Notes: a model not told the origin generated them from the letters alone. A stretch of 64,000 nucleotides of DNA from Verrucomicrobiaceae bacterium (GCA_015075365.1 JABTUN010000002.1:744001-808000); one strand, 5' to 3'; counted from the stretch's first letter, positions 28,033-37,714 are shown. Numbers and translations: made by a program.

Positions 28033-28667
28033 GGCGGAGGGTGGAAAGACTCGGAGACAAGGAGACGGGGAGTGGCGTAGCCGCGAGGCGAACAGGAGAG
28101 GCGGCGGGCGAGTAGCTGCGGGCGCAAGCCCGTGGCTGGCCGGGGTGCAGCGCGCGCGATGACCACCGCCTTGGGGCGGCGGCTACTCGGGGCACGGCAG
28201 GTGTGCACGCCAAAGCAGGGCTTGAGAGCGGCGTTGGGGCACTCCAAACCACCGTCCAGGACGATACCTGTTGGGAAGGTAGCCTTACCTGCGGCAAAGG
28301 TAGCCTTAGCTTTTGAACAGGTAGCCTTACCCACGGCGAAGGTAGCCCTACCTTTTAAAAAGGTCTTCTTACCCGCGGCGAAGGTAGCTCTACCTTTTGA
28401 AAAGGCAGCCTTACCTGCGGCGAAGGTAGCCCTATCTTTTGGAAAGGTAGCCTTACCCATGGTGAAGACGGTCCTACCTTTTGAAAAGGTAACGCAGCCC
28501 ATGGCGGAGGGGGCCGCACCTCCGCTGGAGGGAGCGCTCCGTTTGGCAGACATTGTGTCCCCTCCGGCAGCCTGTGCGCTCCCCTTCCCGTCCTGCGCGC
28601 ACACCCCGGCGGGCGGCAGGCGCAGGTCGCGGCCGGTGAGGGCGAGGTGGTGAGGCTGGGTGTGCAT
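28029..28667 (-). CDS. Repeat-rich ORF with a 14-residue FAAGKATFSKGRAT-type unit
   Basis: 212 residues from ATG 28667. Residues about 55-130 are encoded by eleven 21-bp units, giving heptads such as FAAGKAT and FSKGRAT in alternation. The N-terminus (MHTQPHHLALTGRDLRLPPA) is not repetitive. The last 65 residues lie over a palindromic repeat (28110-28188) and look random. The stop overlaps the next ATG (ATGA), which argues for a real gene; the opposite strand is also open (28132-28653), which argues for caution. The product would be basic and possibly fibrous. Function unknown. Confidence 0.45.
   Translation of the reverse strand: MHTQPHHLALTGRDLRLPPAGVCAQDGKGSAQAAGGDTMSAKRSAPSSGGAAPSAMGCVTFSKGRTVFTMGKATFPKDRATFAAGKAAFSKGRATFAAGKKTFLKGRATFAVGKATCSKAKATFAAGKATFPTGIVLDGGLECPNAALKPCFGVHTCRAPSSRRPKAVVIARAAPRPATGLRPQLLARRLSCSPRGYATPRLLVSESFHPPP
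28110..28188. repeat. Double-hairpin palindromic repeat with AGTAGC ends
   Basis: GAGTAGC at 28110-28116 is the inverse of GCTACTC at 28182-28188. Each half has its own hairpin: CGGGC-GCAA-GCCCG (28119-28132) and CCGCC-TTGG-GGCGG (28166-28179). It shares the AGTAGC end with the element in the kinase gene (29372-29494). Confidence 0.75.
28276..28506. repeat. Eleven tandem 21-bp units in strict two-type alternation
   Basis: Units begin AAGGTAGCC(T/C)TACC and end alternately in a GC-rich tail (TGCGGCG, CACGGCG, CATGGTG) or in TTTTGAA-like tails, so the true period is 42 bp. All units are exactly 21 bp, so both strands stay open through the array: KVALPAA/KVALPFE on the plus strand, FAAGKAT/FSKGRAT on the minus strand. 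Confidence 0.9.
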
Positions 28668-28695
28668 GGGGAAAAGCGGGGAGCAGGGCGCCAGA

Positions 28696-28851
28696 TCAGG
28701 CGGCGCGGCGCAGGAGGAAGACGAGCAGGGTGATGATGAAGACGGGCAGCAGGGCAAATTGCAGGTAGCGCAGCATGTCGTCCTCCTGGGTGAGGCGGGT
28801 GAGCTCCCGTGCCTTCTGGCTGTCGTAGAGGGTGGAGGCGGCGGCGGTCAT
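28696..28851 (-). CDS. 51-residue single-pass membrane protein
   Basis: From ATG 28851 a charged N-terminal part (TLYDSQKARELTRLTQEDDM) leads to one hydrophobic helix at the C-terminus (LPVFIITLLVFLL) ending in RRAA. It is the first gene of the minus-strand run, divergent from the kinase with 121 bases between their starts. Size and layout are like phage holin-type or small regulatory membrane proteins, but there is no proof. Too short for most gene callers to score well. Confidence 0.55.
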   Translation of the reverse strand: MTAAASTLYDSQKARELTRLTQEDDMLRYLQFALLPVFIITLLVFLLRRAA

Positions 28852-28972
28852 GACACAAAGGGGCTTCAGCGCGCCAAACCAGAGCCGCGCGCGTTTGTGA
28901 CAGACTTTTTGTGCGCAGGCGAAAAAATCAGTGTTTGCCAAGGCGCGCGCTCCGGCCCCATCATCGGCGCGC

Positions 28973-31900
28973 ATGGATCCCACGCATTCTCCACCCCCAG
29001 AGCCTGATTCCGGGGAAAGTCTGCCGCCCACGCGCCCGCTTTCTCCCGCGCAGATGCAGGGGCTTTTGGCCGCCGCGGCTGGCGGTGTGACGCGCGAGCT
29101 GCGCGCCTGGCAGCCGCCGGGCGTGGCGGACTTGCAGAAGCTGCTGCCGCAGTATGAGATCACCGCCTTCATCGCCCGCGGCGGCATGGGGGCGGTGTAC
29201 AAAGGGGTGCAGCGCAGCCTGGAGCGCACCGTGGCCATCAAGATCCTGCCGCCGGACATCACGGACGATGGCGAGGCGAACTATGCGCAACGTTTCAAAC
29301 AAGAAGCGCGCGCGATGGCGAAGTTCAAGCATCCCGGCATCGTCACCGTGTACGAGGCGGGGGAGGTGGACAGTAGCCCTCCCGCTCCGCGAGAGGAGCA
29401 TTCCGTGTCCGCCGGAGGTGAGCGCCCTCAAGATTCGAGTGTTGAAGCTGTGGCGGCAGCGCCTGGCTCATCTCGCGGGAGCGAGAGGGCTGCTGTACCG
29501 CTGCTCTACTTCGTCATGGAGTTCATCGAGGGCACGGACGTGGCGCAGCTCGTGGCCGCGCAGGGGCAGCTCCCGCCGCAGGAGGCCATCCGCATCACCA
29601 CGGCGGTGTGTGATGCGCTGGCCTATGCGCACAGCAGGGGCGTGGTGCATCGGGACATCAAGCCCTCGAATGTGATGATCGACGCCGACGGCCAGGTGAA
29701 GGTGGCGGACTTTGGGCTCGCGAAGATGACGGCGCAGGACAGCGGCGGCCTCACGAAGAGCAGCGTGGCGATGGGCACGCCGGACTTCATCGCGCCCGAG
29801 GTGATGATCGCGGGCACGCTGGTGGATCAGCGAGCGGACATCTATGCCGTGGGCGTGATGCTCTACCAGATGCTCACCGGCCACATCCCGCGCGGCCGCT
29901 TCTCCCCCATCAGCGCCGTGTTGCCGCAGAGCGATCCGAAGCTCGACGCCATCGTGGACAAGGCGATGCAGACCGACCGGGAGAAGCGCTACAGCAGCGC
30001 GGTGGAGATGAAGACGGAGGTGGAGAGCGTTTGTAGGGCGTCTGTGCCAGACGCCACTGCCGGGAAGCCGTCTCACAGAGACGGCCTACAATCGAGGCAC
30101 CGCGCTCCTCTCCTGCTCGGTGCCGCCGTCCTCGTCATCGGCGGCGGCGCTTATGTTTTCATGCAGCAGCGATCATCCCCCAAGCCTGATGCCGCCCTTT
30201 CCTCTTCTCCCAGTCTCCCTGTCACCAAGCCTTCCCCCTCGACGGCCTGGCTGCCCGACGGCCCGCCCGGCCTGGTGAAGGAACTGGAGGCGGAAGGCAT
30301 GGTGCGCGGCCTCACCATGATGCCGGATGGACGACGGGTGATGTCCAAGAGTGATGTGCCGCAGGGCACGTCCGCCACGATGCAGATCATCCAATGGGAC
30401 GTGGAAACTGGCAAACGGTTGTGGGTGCGCGAGTTCCCCACCGGCCATAGCCTGGACAACCCGATGATCCTGCTGAATGGCGATGCCTCCATGGCGATGC
30501 TCCAGCGCACCCCGGAGCTTTCCTTGATCTTCCTGGACTCCAAAAACGGCAGCACCCAGCGCCGCCTGCCGATCCAGGGCACGCCACTCGCGGCGAAGAA
30601 CGTGGCTGTGCGCTCCCAAATTGGAGCTTCGCCCGATGGGAAACGGCTGGCGGTGGCGATGTTCAAGGCATCCACTTCTGATTTTGAGCCTGTGTGCCTT
30701 CAGGTCTTTGATGCCGCCACTCATGCACCCGCCGGGCTCTGGACTCTGGGATCACAGGTCCAAAGCATTTATTCCTTGGACTGGCTGGATGACGACCGGG
30801 TGATCGTGGCTCTCAATGAAGTGGACAAAGCACTGCCAGACGCGGACAGAAGACTGGTCATAGTTAATGTTAGCCATCCAGAAAACGAGGCACAGGCGGT
30901 GAAGCCAACCCAGGAACACTTTGACCACTACCTCGCCGCCATTCCCGGGATGCGGAATCACATCATCACCCATAGCGAAGGAACCGTGGCTCTTTGTGAT
31001 GTGGGACAGGGCCGGGTGACGAGGCGATGGCCGGGCACGAATACGCAGCGTTTCTTCGCCTTCCCCAATGAGCGAACCGTGCTCGGGCTGGCCGAAAATC
31101 CGACAAGATCCAACCCCGTCACCCTGTGGGAACTGCCCACGGGCAGGGAAATAGGCACGCTGTCAGACCCAAGAATCCACGACATCCTCGCCCTCAGCCC
31201 CGACGGAAGCTATGTGGTGACCAATGAACTCGAACCGGGCAGCGGAAGCGCGAGGCGGTTGTCCAGCGGGAAGATCGGTGTCTGGCGGCTGCCAAAGCTG
31301 CCTGCAAACGTCATGCCCGACCAAAAGAAGAGCGCCGCCGCGCCCTCATGGCCGCACCTTCCGACGCAGGCGGAGAAGAAGCCGCCCTTCACCAACAGCC
31401 TCGGCATGAAGTTCATGCCCGTACCGGGCACCGACGTGCTCTTCTGCATCCACGAGACGCGGAAGAAGGACTACGCGGCGTATGCGGCGGAGACGCCAGG
31501 GGTGGACATGACATGGAAGCAGCCATCCATTTACCACGACCTGCCTGTCGGTGCCGGGGAGGATCATCCCGTGACTCAAATCAATCTGGCGGACTGCCAG
31601 GGCTTCTGCGCCTGGCTAAGCGCCAGGGAAGGACGGCGTTACCGTCTGCCCACCGACCTCGAGTGGAGCTGGGCGGTGGGCATCGGTGATCGCGAGGACG
31701 CCAGCGCACTGCCGGAAAAGCGGGGTGGTGGAGCTGGCAGCGTTTACGCCTGGGGCACGGAGTGGCCGCCGCCGCCGCGCGTGGCGAACATCGCTGACGA
31801 ATCCCTGCGCCAGGTGGCCGCGCATGTGCCGAACCGCCTCATCCCCGGTTACGAGGACGGTTTTGCCACCACCGCGCCGGTGATGAGCTTTCCGCCCAAT

Positions 31901-32116
31901 GCCCTGGGCATTTACGATCTGGCGGGGAACGTGTGGGAACTCATCCCGGACTGGATGGACGCGGAGAAGCAGGATGTGCTGCGGCGTGGCAGCAGCTTCA
32001 ACAACGGCAGCCTCGATCCTGCCCGCGCCTATGTGGCCGCCAGCGTGCGCAACCGCCGCAACCCCCATGCGCGCAGCGAGGACGGCGGCTTCCGCGTCGT
32101 GGTGGAGAAGCCTTGA
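28973..32116 (+). CDS. Transmembrane Ser/Thr protein kinase with C-terminal sulfatase-modifying-factor (FGE) domain
   Basis: 1047 residues from ATG 28973 (an upstream GTG at 28931 is possible). Kinase domain, residues 62-345: glycine loop IARGGMGAVYKG, Lys 90 in TVAIKIL, HRDIKPSN near 226, DFGLAKM near 245, IAPEVM. A transmembrane helix lies at about 380-398 (LLLGAAVLVIGGGAYVF). Residues about 440-790 look like a WD/PQQ-type propeller (ILALSPDGSYVVT). The FGE-sulfatase domain is at about 804-1047: NSLGMKFMPVPG, GRRYRLPTDLEWSWA, GIYDLAGNVWELIPDW, LRRGSSFNNG, GFRVV. Two palindromic repeats are translated within it, one in the kinase N-lobe (residues 134-174) and one before the membrane helix (354-374). 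It is followed after 39 bases by a sigma factor gene, so a signalling pair is likely. Confidence 0.93.
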   Translation: MDPTHSPPPEPDSGESLPPTRPLSPAQMQGLLAAAAGGVTRELRAWQPPGVADLQKLLPQYEITAFIARGGMGAVYKGVQRSLERTVAIKILPPDITDDGEANYAQRFKQEARAMAKFKHPGIVTVYEAGEVDSSPPAPREEHSVSAGGERPQDSSVEAVAAAPGSSRGSERAAVPLLYFVMEFIEGTDVAQLVAAQGQLPPQEAIRITTAVCDALAYAHSRGVVHRDIKPSNVMIDADGQVKVADFGLAKMTAQDSGGLTKSSVAMGTPDFIAPEVMIAGTLVDQRADIYAVGVMLYQMLTGHIPRGRFSPISAVLPQSDPKLDAIVDKAMQTDREKRYSSAVEMKTEVESVCRASVPDATAGKPSHRDGLQSRHRAPLLLGAAVLVIGGGAYVFMQQRSSPKPDAALSSSPSLPVTKPSPSTAWLPDGPPGLVKELEAEGMVRGLTMMPDGRRVMSKSDVPQGTSATMQIIQWDVETGKRLWVREFPTGHSLDNPMILLNGDASMAMLQRTPELSLIFLDSKNGSTQRRLPIQGTPLAAKNVAVRSQIGASPDGKRLAVAMFKASTSDFEPVCLQVFDAATHAPAGLWTLGSQVQSIYSLDWLDDDRVIVALNEVDKALPDADRRLVIVNVSHPENEAQAVKPTQEHFDHYLAAIPGMRNHIITHSEGTVALCDVGQGRVTRRWPGTNTQRFFAFPNERTVLGLAENPTRSNPVTLWELPTGREIGTLSDPRIHDILALSPDGSYVVTNELEPGSGSARRLSSGKIGVWRLPKLPANVMPDQKKSAAAPSWPHLPTQAEKKPPFTNSLGMKFMPVPGTDVLFCIHETRKKDYAAYAAETPGVDMTWKQPSIYHDLPVGAGEDHPVTQINLADCQGFCAWLSAREGRRYRLPTDLEWSWAVGIGDREDASALPEKRGGGAGSVYAWGTEWPPPPRVANIADESLRQVAAHVPNRLIPGYEDGFATTAPVMSFPPNALGIYDLAGNVWELIPDWMDAEKQDVLRRGSSFNNGSLDPARAYVAASVRNRRNPHARSEDGGFRVVVEKP
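29372..29494. repeat. 123-bp palindromic element translated inside the kinase domain
   Basis: The 28-base left arm (29372-29399, AGTAGCCCTCCCGC at its start) and 29-base right arm (29466-29494) match as inverted copies in 25 positions with one gap. Each arm also folds on itself (CTCGC-GGGA-GCGAG at 29472-29485). The length is exactly 41 codons, so the frame is kept. It encodes residues 134-174, a Ser/Pro/Ala-rich insert between VYEAGEVD and VPLLYFVMEF, where other kinases join directly. Confidence 0.8.
30031..30091. repeat. 61-bp double-hairpin repeat in the kinase linker
   Basis: TTGTAGG at 30031-30037 is the inverse of CCTACAA at 30085-30091. Inside are two perfect 8-bp hairpins: GGCGTCTG-TGC-CAGACGCC (30037-30055) and GCCGTCTC-ACA-GAGACGGC (30067-30085). 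Translated as a basic linker (residues 354-374) between kinase and membrane helix. Confidence 0.85.
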
Positions 32117-32155
32117 CGATGACCAAGGCAGCATTTCCAATCGACGCACGAGCAC

Positions 32156-32908
32156 ATGGCAGCACTCCCCCCCAAAGGCGACGGCAGATTCCCCACCACG
32201 GAGTGGACGCTGGTGGAACGGCTCAAGAACGAGGACCCGGCGGTGAGCACACCGGCGCTCAATGATCTGTGCGCGCAGTACCACTACCCGCTCTACTGCC
32301 TGATCCGCGCGCGCGGCCTGGCACATCACGATGCCGAGGACGCGCTGCACGATTTCCTGGCGAAGCTGCTGCGGCTGGAGATCTTCAACGACCTCGGCGC
32401 GGAGAAGGGGCGGCTGCGCACCTTTCTGGCGAAGACGCTGGAGCGCTCGCTCATCTCCCGCTACCACCGTGAAAGCCGGCGCGGGCGGCAGGAAGTCCCG
32501 GCGGAGCATTTGCGGCTGCCGATTGCCCCGGACATCGCCGACCGCTACGCCAGCGAGTCCACGGACAGTCTGCCGCCCGACAAGCTCTTCGACCGCAAGT
32601 GGTGCGAGCAACTGCTGGGCCGTGTGCTGCGCAGCCTCGCGGAAAACTATGCCACGCTTGGCAAAAGGCGTCTTTTTGAAGCCCTGCGGCCTGTCCTGCT
32701 GGCGGGCGGCAGCCTGCGCGGCCACGATACGGCCGCGCTGGCCGGCACGCTGGGCATGACAGAACCCGCGCTGCGCACCGCCCTGGTGCGCCTGCTGCGC
32801 GACTACCGCCGCCTGCTGGAGCACGAGGTGCGGCAGACGGTGGACTCGAAGCAGGCCGTGGACGCGGAGATCGCCGATCTGATGGCGGCGCTGGGCAACG
32901 ATGGATGA
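32156..32908 (+). CDS. ECF-like RNA polymerase sigma factor
   Basis: 250 residues. Region 2 is seen at residues 20-105 (WTLVERLKNEDPAVSTPALN, HHDAEDALHDFLAKLL, GRLRTFLAKTLERSLIS), and a region-4-like helix-turn-helix at 190-225 (DTAALAGTLGMTEPALRTAL VRLLRDYRRLL). This is the type often paired with protein kinases in Verrucomicrobia and Planctomycetes, and here it follows the kinase gene by 39 bases. No anti-sigma gene lies next to it, so the kinase is the likely controller, by inference. Length is longer than a standard ECF factor (about 180). Confidence 0.85.
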   Translation: MAALPPKGDGRFPTTEWTLVERLKNEDPAVSTPALNDLCAQYHYPLYCLIRARGLAHHDAEDALHDFLAKLLRLEIFNDLGAEKGRLRTFLAKTLERSLISRYHRESRRGRQEVPAEHLRLPIAPDIADRYASESTDSLPPDKLFDRKWCEQLLGRVLRSLAENYATLGKRRLFEALRPVLLAGGSLRGHDTAALAGTLGMTEPALRTALVRLLRDYRRLLEHEVRQTVDSKQAVDAEIADLMAALGNDG

Positions 32909-33018
32909 TACGGATGCGTGCGGTGCCACCACCGTCGTGGGAGGCGCACCTTGGCTCGTCATCGGCTCCGACCGGTCGTCAGGGGCCACCATGCTGCTGA
33001 TATACCGGCAGCGTCAAC

Positions 33019-34395
33019 TCACGCCCTCATCATCTCCTTGATCTCCCTCGTGGCGATGCCGATCGGGCGATCCAGGGGCACGCCGGCGCAGGTGAGCAAC
33101 GTGGTGAGCAGATCACCTTGATTGCCTTTCACCGTGTCGATGAAGCGGCCGGTGTTGACGCTGCCGCCCCCTTTGCCGACGATGATGAAGGGCAGGTTTT
33201 CGCGGGTGTGCTTGTTGCCGTCCTCAAGGCCGCTGCCCCACATCATGAGGCAGTTGTCGAGCAGCGTGCCATCACCTTCGCGGAGGCTGGCCATCTTTTT
33301 CACCATGTAGGCGAACTGGTCGATGTTGAATTTCGTGATGGCGGCCACTTTGCGGACTTTTTCGGCCTCATTGTTGTGATGCGTGGGGCCGTGGTGCGTG
33401 TCGCTGAAGCCGAGTTCGGGATACGAGACGCCATTCGGCGTGGAGCCGATGTAGGTGCTGACGCGCGTGGTGTCGGTCTGGAAGGCGAGCACGGTGAGGT
33501 CACACATGACCTGCATGTATTCGCTGCGTTTGTCGCCCTCGGGGATTTTCACCTCGATGGGTGGCGAGTCGCTGGCCTTGCGCTTGCTCAGGGCGACGCC
33601 CGCCTTTTCCAAAGCGGCCTCTTTCTGCCGATACTCGATGGCGGCGATGCGGCGCTCGACGGAGCGCACGCTGTCGAGGTATTCATCGAGCTTCTGCTGG
33701 TCACCGTGCGGCAATTTGCGCCGCAGGTCCTTCGCGCCGCCGATGACGAGATCAAGCATCTGGCGGTCGAGCGGGTTCGTGGCGGTCGTTTTGCCGCTCT
33801 GATCGGTTTTGCCGAACAAGCGGTTCAACACACTGCGCGGATTGATCTCCGCGGGCATCGCCTGCGTGGGCGAGCGGAAGCTGCAGTGCGAGTAGTAGCC
33901 TTCGTTGAGCCCTTCCTGGTTCTCCTTGTGCGTTTGCGGCATCGTGGCGAGCTCCAGCGAGGGCAGCGCGGTGAGCGCGCCGTAGTAGTTCGCGAAAATC
34001 TGGTCCGCCGAGATGGCGATGTGGATCTGGTTGCGCTTCGCGGCGTTCGGCAGCGAGGCGGTGAGCCACGTGGAAAGCTCCAAGGCATGCGGTGCCCCAT
34101 TGAATGGCGAAATCGAAACACCCGAGATGCCTTTCACCATGAGGCACTGGTTCAAAATCGGCCGCAGCGACTCCAGCGCCGGCGGCGGTGACTTCAGGAA
34201 GCTCTCCGGCGACTTCGGCCAGAACTGATCCATGATCACCCCATGCGGCATATACATGAACCCGAGCCGCACCGGCGGCTTGTAGCTCGTTTTACCCTTC
34301 GCGGCATCCGCCCAGCCCATGGTTTCGAGCAAAGGAAGCCCCAGCGAGGCTCCAAGGCCTCGGAGGCAAGCGCGGCGATTGATGAAGTGGGACAT
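33019..34395 (-). CDS. DUF1552 family secreted protein
   Basis: 458 residues starting [20 protein letters not shown], a Tat-like leader. It has the DUF1552 features: [17 protein letters not shown], the [17 protein letters not shown] segment, [31 protein letters not shown] and [19 protein letters not shown]. Members are found with DUF1592/1588 cytochrome proteins in Planctomycetes and Verrucomicrobia and resemble the alkaline-phosphatase-like DUF1501 fold; the reaction is unknown. It is followed upstream on the same strand by the DUF1592 gene at 18 bases distance, so they form an operon. A broken copy of its 3' end is at 18177-18417. Confidence 0.92.
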   Translation of the reverse strand: MSHFINRRACLRGLGASLGLPLLETMGWADAAKGKTSYKPPVRLGFMYMPHGVIMDQFWPKSPESFLKSPPPALESLRPILNQCLMVKGISGVSISPFNGAPHALELSTWLTASLPNAAKRNQIHIAISADQIFANYYGALTALPSLELATMPQTHKENQEGLNEGYYSHCSFRSPTQAMPAEINPRSVLNRLFGKTDQSGKTTATNPLDRQMLDLVIGGAKDLRRKLPHGDQQKLDEYLDSVRSVERRIAAIEYRQKEAALEKAGVALSKRKASDSPPIEVKIPEGDKRSEYMQVMCDLTVLAFQTDTTRVSTYIGSTPNGVSYPELGFSDTHHGPTHHNNEAEKVRKVAAITKFNIDQFAYMVKKMASLREGDGTLLDNCLMMWGSGLEDGNKHTRENLPFIIVGKGGGSVNTGRFIDTVKGNQGDLLTTLLTCAGVPLDRPIGIATREIKEMMRA

Positions 34396-34413
34396 AGGAG
34401 TGGCGGTGCGGGG

Positions 34414-36252
34414 TTACTCTTGAACTCTACGATTCAAAAAGGGATAGCTTGTCACAATCTCGCTGATGAGCGTCTGCATCTTGTAGCCGTCTTTTGCGAT
34501 GGTTTGGAGCATCTGGTCCACGATGATGTGGTCGTAGCCGTCGAGCTGGCGGCAGAGGGCGTAGGCGAGAAGCTTTTCGGTGAGGTTGCGGGTCAAATCG
34601 GTCTCACGGGCGGCGATGAGGGCTTTGAGTTCCTTCGGTGACGAGAACCGCTTGCCGCCCGGTAATTCGCCGACGGCATCAATGGTGCCTCCAGACTCAT
34701 CTTTGTCGCGCCAGCGGCCGATGGCGTCGAAGTTCTCCAAGCCGAAGCCGATGGGATCGAGGATCTTGTGGCAGTTGGCGCACACGGCGTTCGTGCGATG
34801 CAGCTCCGTGCGCTGGCGTAGCGTGAGGTTGGCGACTTTCTTTTGATCCTGCTTTTCGAGAGCGGGCACGTTTGGTGGTGCGGGCGGCACGCGCTGGCCG
34901 AGCACCTGCTCCAGCACCCACACGCCGCGTTTTACGGCACTGGTGCGGGTGGCGAAGGAGGTGGTGGCGAGCACACCAGGCATGCCGAGGATGCCGCCGC
35001 GATTCGCGTCGGTGAGCTTCACCTTCTGCATCGCGTCGCCCGTGATCTGCTTTTCGAGGCCGTAAATCTTCGCGAGCGGGCCATTGAGGAAGGTGTAGTC
35101 GCTGTTCACGAAGCTGACGACGCTGCGGTTCTCGCGCACGATGCTTTCAAAGAAGAGCCGCGCCTCGTCATACATCGCCGTGCGCAGTTCCGGCGTCATT
35201 TGCGGGAATTTTTGCGCATCGAAGGTCTTGTCCTTCAACTCTGCCGTGCCAAGCCATTGCGCCCCGAAGCCATCAAACAGCGCCCGAGAGCGTTTATCGG
35301 CCAAAAGTCGTTTGGTTTGCGCTTTGAGCACATCGGGCTCATGCAGCTTGCCTTCATCGGCGAGCTTTGAGAGCTCCTCATCCGGCATCGTGGCCCAAAG
35401 CAGATACGAGAGCCGGCTCGCGAGCTGGTAATCATCCAACGGCACGATCTTCTCGCCCGTCGGCGCGTCTTTGGACGGCGTGATGAACAAAAACTGCGGC
35501 GAGACGAGCACCGCCTTCAGCATGAACCGCAGCGCTACCGTGCGATCAAGCTTGTTGGCCATTCCAAGCTCAAAAACCTTCACCAGCACATCAAGCTCCT
35601 CCTCCGTCGGCGGACGGCGATACGCGATTCGAGCAAGTTTTCGCGCCACATCTCGCACATCAGCCTCTTTGGCCCCCAAAAGCCGTTTTTGAGCCTCAGC
35701 AGGCATTTGCTGCAGCGCCGCATTCGCGATGTCTAGATACTGCTCCGTCTGCATCGGCGAGAGCGAATTGAGATAACCCTCCCCGGGCACCTCATCCGGC
35801 AATTCCTTCGCGATGGCCGCATCCACACCGAGAAAGTCCCGCAACGTGTTCCCATACTCGACCTTCGTGAGCCGACGAATGACGAAGGGCCCCGGATCGC
35901 GGGCGCTGAGGTATTTGATCTGCGCCAGCGCATCGAGAAAACGCTGCCGCTCATCGTCCGAAGGCTGATCCGCGTCATCCGGCGGCATGTCATGCGCCTG
36001 CACGTTCGCGATGCATTCCATCCACTTGCGCGTGAAGGCTGGATCACCCGGCTTGCGCACGGCGACGCGCAGATTCAGCCCCGCCTTGGGCCTGTCCGCG
36101 TGGCATTCGACGCAGTATTTGGCCACGAACTTTTCCACGTCCTGCTTGAAGGCCTTTTGCGCGGCGGATTGCAACGCGGCGAGATCTTTGGCGACCTGCG
36201 CATGCGTGAGGGCAGGAAACACGAGCGCGAGGCACAGGGCTGACAGCGCCAT
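34414..36252 (-). CDS. DUF1592/DUF1588-family protein with cytochrome c motif
   Basis: 612 residues from ATG 36252, which begins a signal peptide ([18 protein letters not shown]); the frame also runs upstream to 36354. A heme motif is near residue 43 ([17 protein letters not shown], planctomycete cytochrome type). Order after it: DUF1587 ([19 protein letters not shown]), DUF1595 ([17 protein letters not shown]), DUF1592 ([27 protein letters not shown]), DUF1588 with [20 protein letters not shown], and DUF1585 at the end ([14 protein letters not shown]). Two possible heme sites (CVECH, CANCH). Periplasmic; partner of DUF1552 in the same operon; substrate unknown. Confidence 0.93.
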   Translation of the reverse strand: MALSALCLALVFPALTHAQVAKDLAALQSAAQKAFKQDVEKFVAKYCVECHADRPKAGLNLRVAVRKPGDPAFTRKWMECIANVQAHDMPPDDADQPSDDERQRFLDALAQIKYLSARDPGPFVIRRLTKVEYGNTLRDFLGVDAAIAKELPDEVPGEGYLNSLSPMQTEQYLDIANAALQQMPAEAQKRLLGAKEADVRDVARKLARIAYRRPPTEEELDVLVKVFELGMANKLDRTVALRFMLKAVLVSPQFLFITPSKDAPTGEKIVPLDDYQLASRLSYLLWATMPDEELSKLADEGKLHEPDVLKAQTKRLLADKRSRALFDGFGAQWLGTAELKDKTFDAQKFPQMTPELRTAMYDEARLFFESIVRENRSVVSFVNSDYTFLNGPLAKIYGLEKQITGDAMQKVKLTDANRGGILGMPGVLATTSFATRTSAVKRGVWVLEQVLGQRVPPAPPNVPALEKQDQKKVANLTLRQRTELHRTNAVCANCHKILDPIGFGLENFDAIGRWRDKDESGGTIDAVGELPGGKRFSSPKELKALIAARETDLTRNLTEKLLAYALCRQLDGYDHIIVDQMLQTIAKDGYKMQTLISEIVTSYPFLNRRVQE

Positions 36253-36382
36253 CACGCCACGGTGATGGATTCGGTAATGGGGAGTTTTGGACTTCAAACG
36301 GGGCCTTCTATGACGAGTGATCCACCGTGGCTCTATCGGGTCGATCGCACACAACAGAAGCGATCGCTTGAGATGCCGGCAT

Positions 36383-37714
36383 TCAAAACAACTCAGGAAT
36401 CATCACGCCATCCGTGAGCGGTACAGGGCGACCGTCGGCGGAGCGGTATTCGATCTCGCGGTAGTCGTAGCCGAGGGCGGCGTAGATGCTGGCGTGGATG
36501 TCGGAGGGGGAGATGGGGCGGTCTTTGGGATAGGCTCCGGTGGCATCGCTGCTGCCGATGACCTGCCCGCCGCGCACGCCGCCGCCGGCGAGCAGTACGC
36601 TGTAGCAGCCGGGCCAGTGATCGCGGCCGGCGTCGTTGTTGATCTTCGGTGTGCGGCCAAACTCGCCCATCCAGACGACGAGCGTGCTTTCGAGCAGGCC
36701 GCGTTCTTCGAGGTCGTCGAGCAGCGCGGCGTAGGCTTGCTCCATTGGCGGCACGAGCTTGTTCTTGAGGCCGTTGAAGTTGTCCTTGTGCGTGTCCCAA
36801 GTGATCGACGGGCCGTTCACGGTGGTGACAAAGCGTGTGCCGGCCTCGATGAGACGACGCGCGAGCAGGTGCGACTGGCCCCAGCTATGGCGGCCGTAGC
36901 GTTCGCGGACTTTGTCGGGCTCTTTCGAGAGGTCGAAGGCATCGGCGGCCTTGCCGGTTTGCAGCATGCTGGCCGCTTGTTCGTTGAAGATGTCGATCTG
37001 AGCCGTCTGCGGCGAGGTGATGGGCCGCGCGGCGGCGCTCATGTGATTGAGCAGCGCGAGACGCTCCTGAAAACGCGTGGGCGTGAGGTTTGAATCGAGC
37101 GCCATGTTGCGCACGCGGAAGGTTTTCGCGTTCGGATCGTCATCGAGCACGAAGGGATCGTAGCGATTGCCGAGGCAGCCGCCGAACTGGCCTGGCGTGA
37201 GATACACCTTGCTGTCGCAATGCGGGAAGGGCGTGATGACATAAGGCGGCACGCCTTTGGAGAAGCCATCGCGCTGCGCAAGCCATCCACAGAGCGTGCC
37301 AACGCCCGGGATGTCGGTGGGGCTCGGCGTGATGAGCGTGCTGTCCACGCGATACGGCCTGCCGACAGTGGCCCAGTGCATGCCGCCGTTGTGGCTGCTG
37401 TGGCCGTGATGCACGCTGCGGATGAGCGCGAGCTTGTGCATGCGTTTGGCCATCTGCGGCAGCAATTCGGTGATGTGAACACCGGGGACGTTGGTCTTGA
37501 TCGTTTTGAACTCGCCGCGGATCTCGGATGGCGCGTCGGGTTTCGGGTCCCAGAGGTCGATATGGCTCGGTGCGCCGCCGTTGAAGATCAAAATGACCGA
37601 TTTGGCCTTTCCGAGGCCGGTTTGCGGAGAGCCGAGCGCTCGCAGTTGGCTCAAGCCGAAGCCCAGCATGCCCATCCCGCCTGCTTGCAGGAGGTTTCGA
37701 CGTGTCAGGCGCAT
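36383..37714 (-). CDS. DUF1501 family secreted protein
   Basis: 443 residues from ATG 37714, which begins a Tat-like leader ([20 protein letters not shown]); a TTG at 37744 would add ten residues. DUF1501 features: [79 protein letters not shown] and [20 protein letters not shown]. The alkaline-phosphatase/sulfatase-like fold is suspected, with Asp/His metal sites. In these phyla it is usually encoded beside a DUF1549/1553 cytochrome protein; here the closest such gene is 7 kb away at 44438. Confidence 0.93.
   Translation of the reverse strand: MRLTRRNLLQAGGMGMLGFGLSQLRALGSPQTGLGKAKSVILIFNGGAPSHIDLWDPKPDAPSEIRGEFKTIKTNVPGVHITELLPQMAKRMHKLALIRSVHHGHSSHNGGMHWATVGRPYRVDSTLITPSPTDIPGVGTLCGWLAQRDGFSKGVPPYVITPFPHCDSKVYLTPGQFGGCLGNRYDPFVLDDDPNAKTFRVRNMALDSNLTPTRFQERLALLNHMSAAARPITSPQTAQIDIFNEQAASMLQTGKAADAFDLSKEPDKVRERYGRHSWGQSHLLARRLIEAGTRFVTTVNGPSITWDTHKDNFNGLKNKLVPPMEQAYAALLDDLEERGLLESTLVVWMGEFGRTPKINNDAGRDHWPGCYSVLLAGGGVRGGQVIGSSDATGAYPKDRPISPSDIHASIYAALGYDYREIEYRSADGRPVPLTDGVMIPELF

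Noticed and set aside
28276..28506. CRISPR array
   Set aside because: The units are directly tandem with no unique spacers and alternate in two related types, so it is a minisatellite.
28132..28653. Plus-strand frame through the 21-bp array as a gene
   Set aside because: It starts inside a palindromic repeat and runs against the surrounding gene direction; the minus strand has the ATGA overlap with its neighbour. Not fully excluded.
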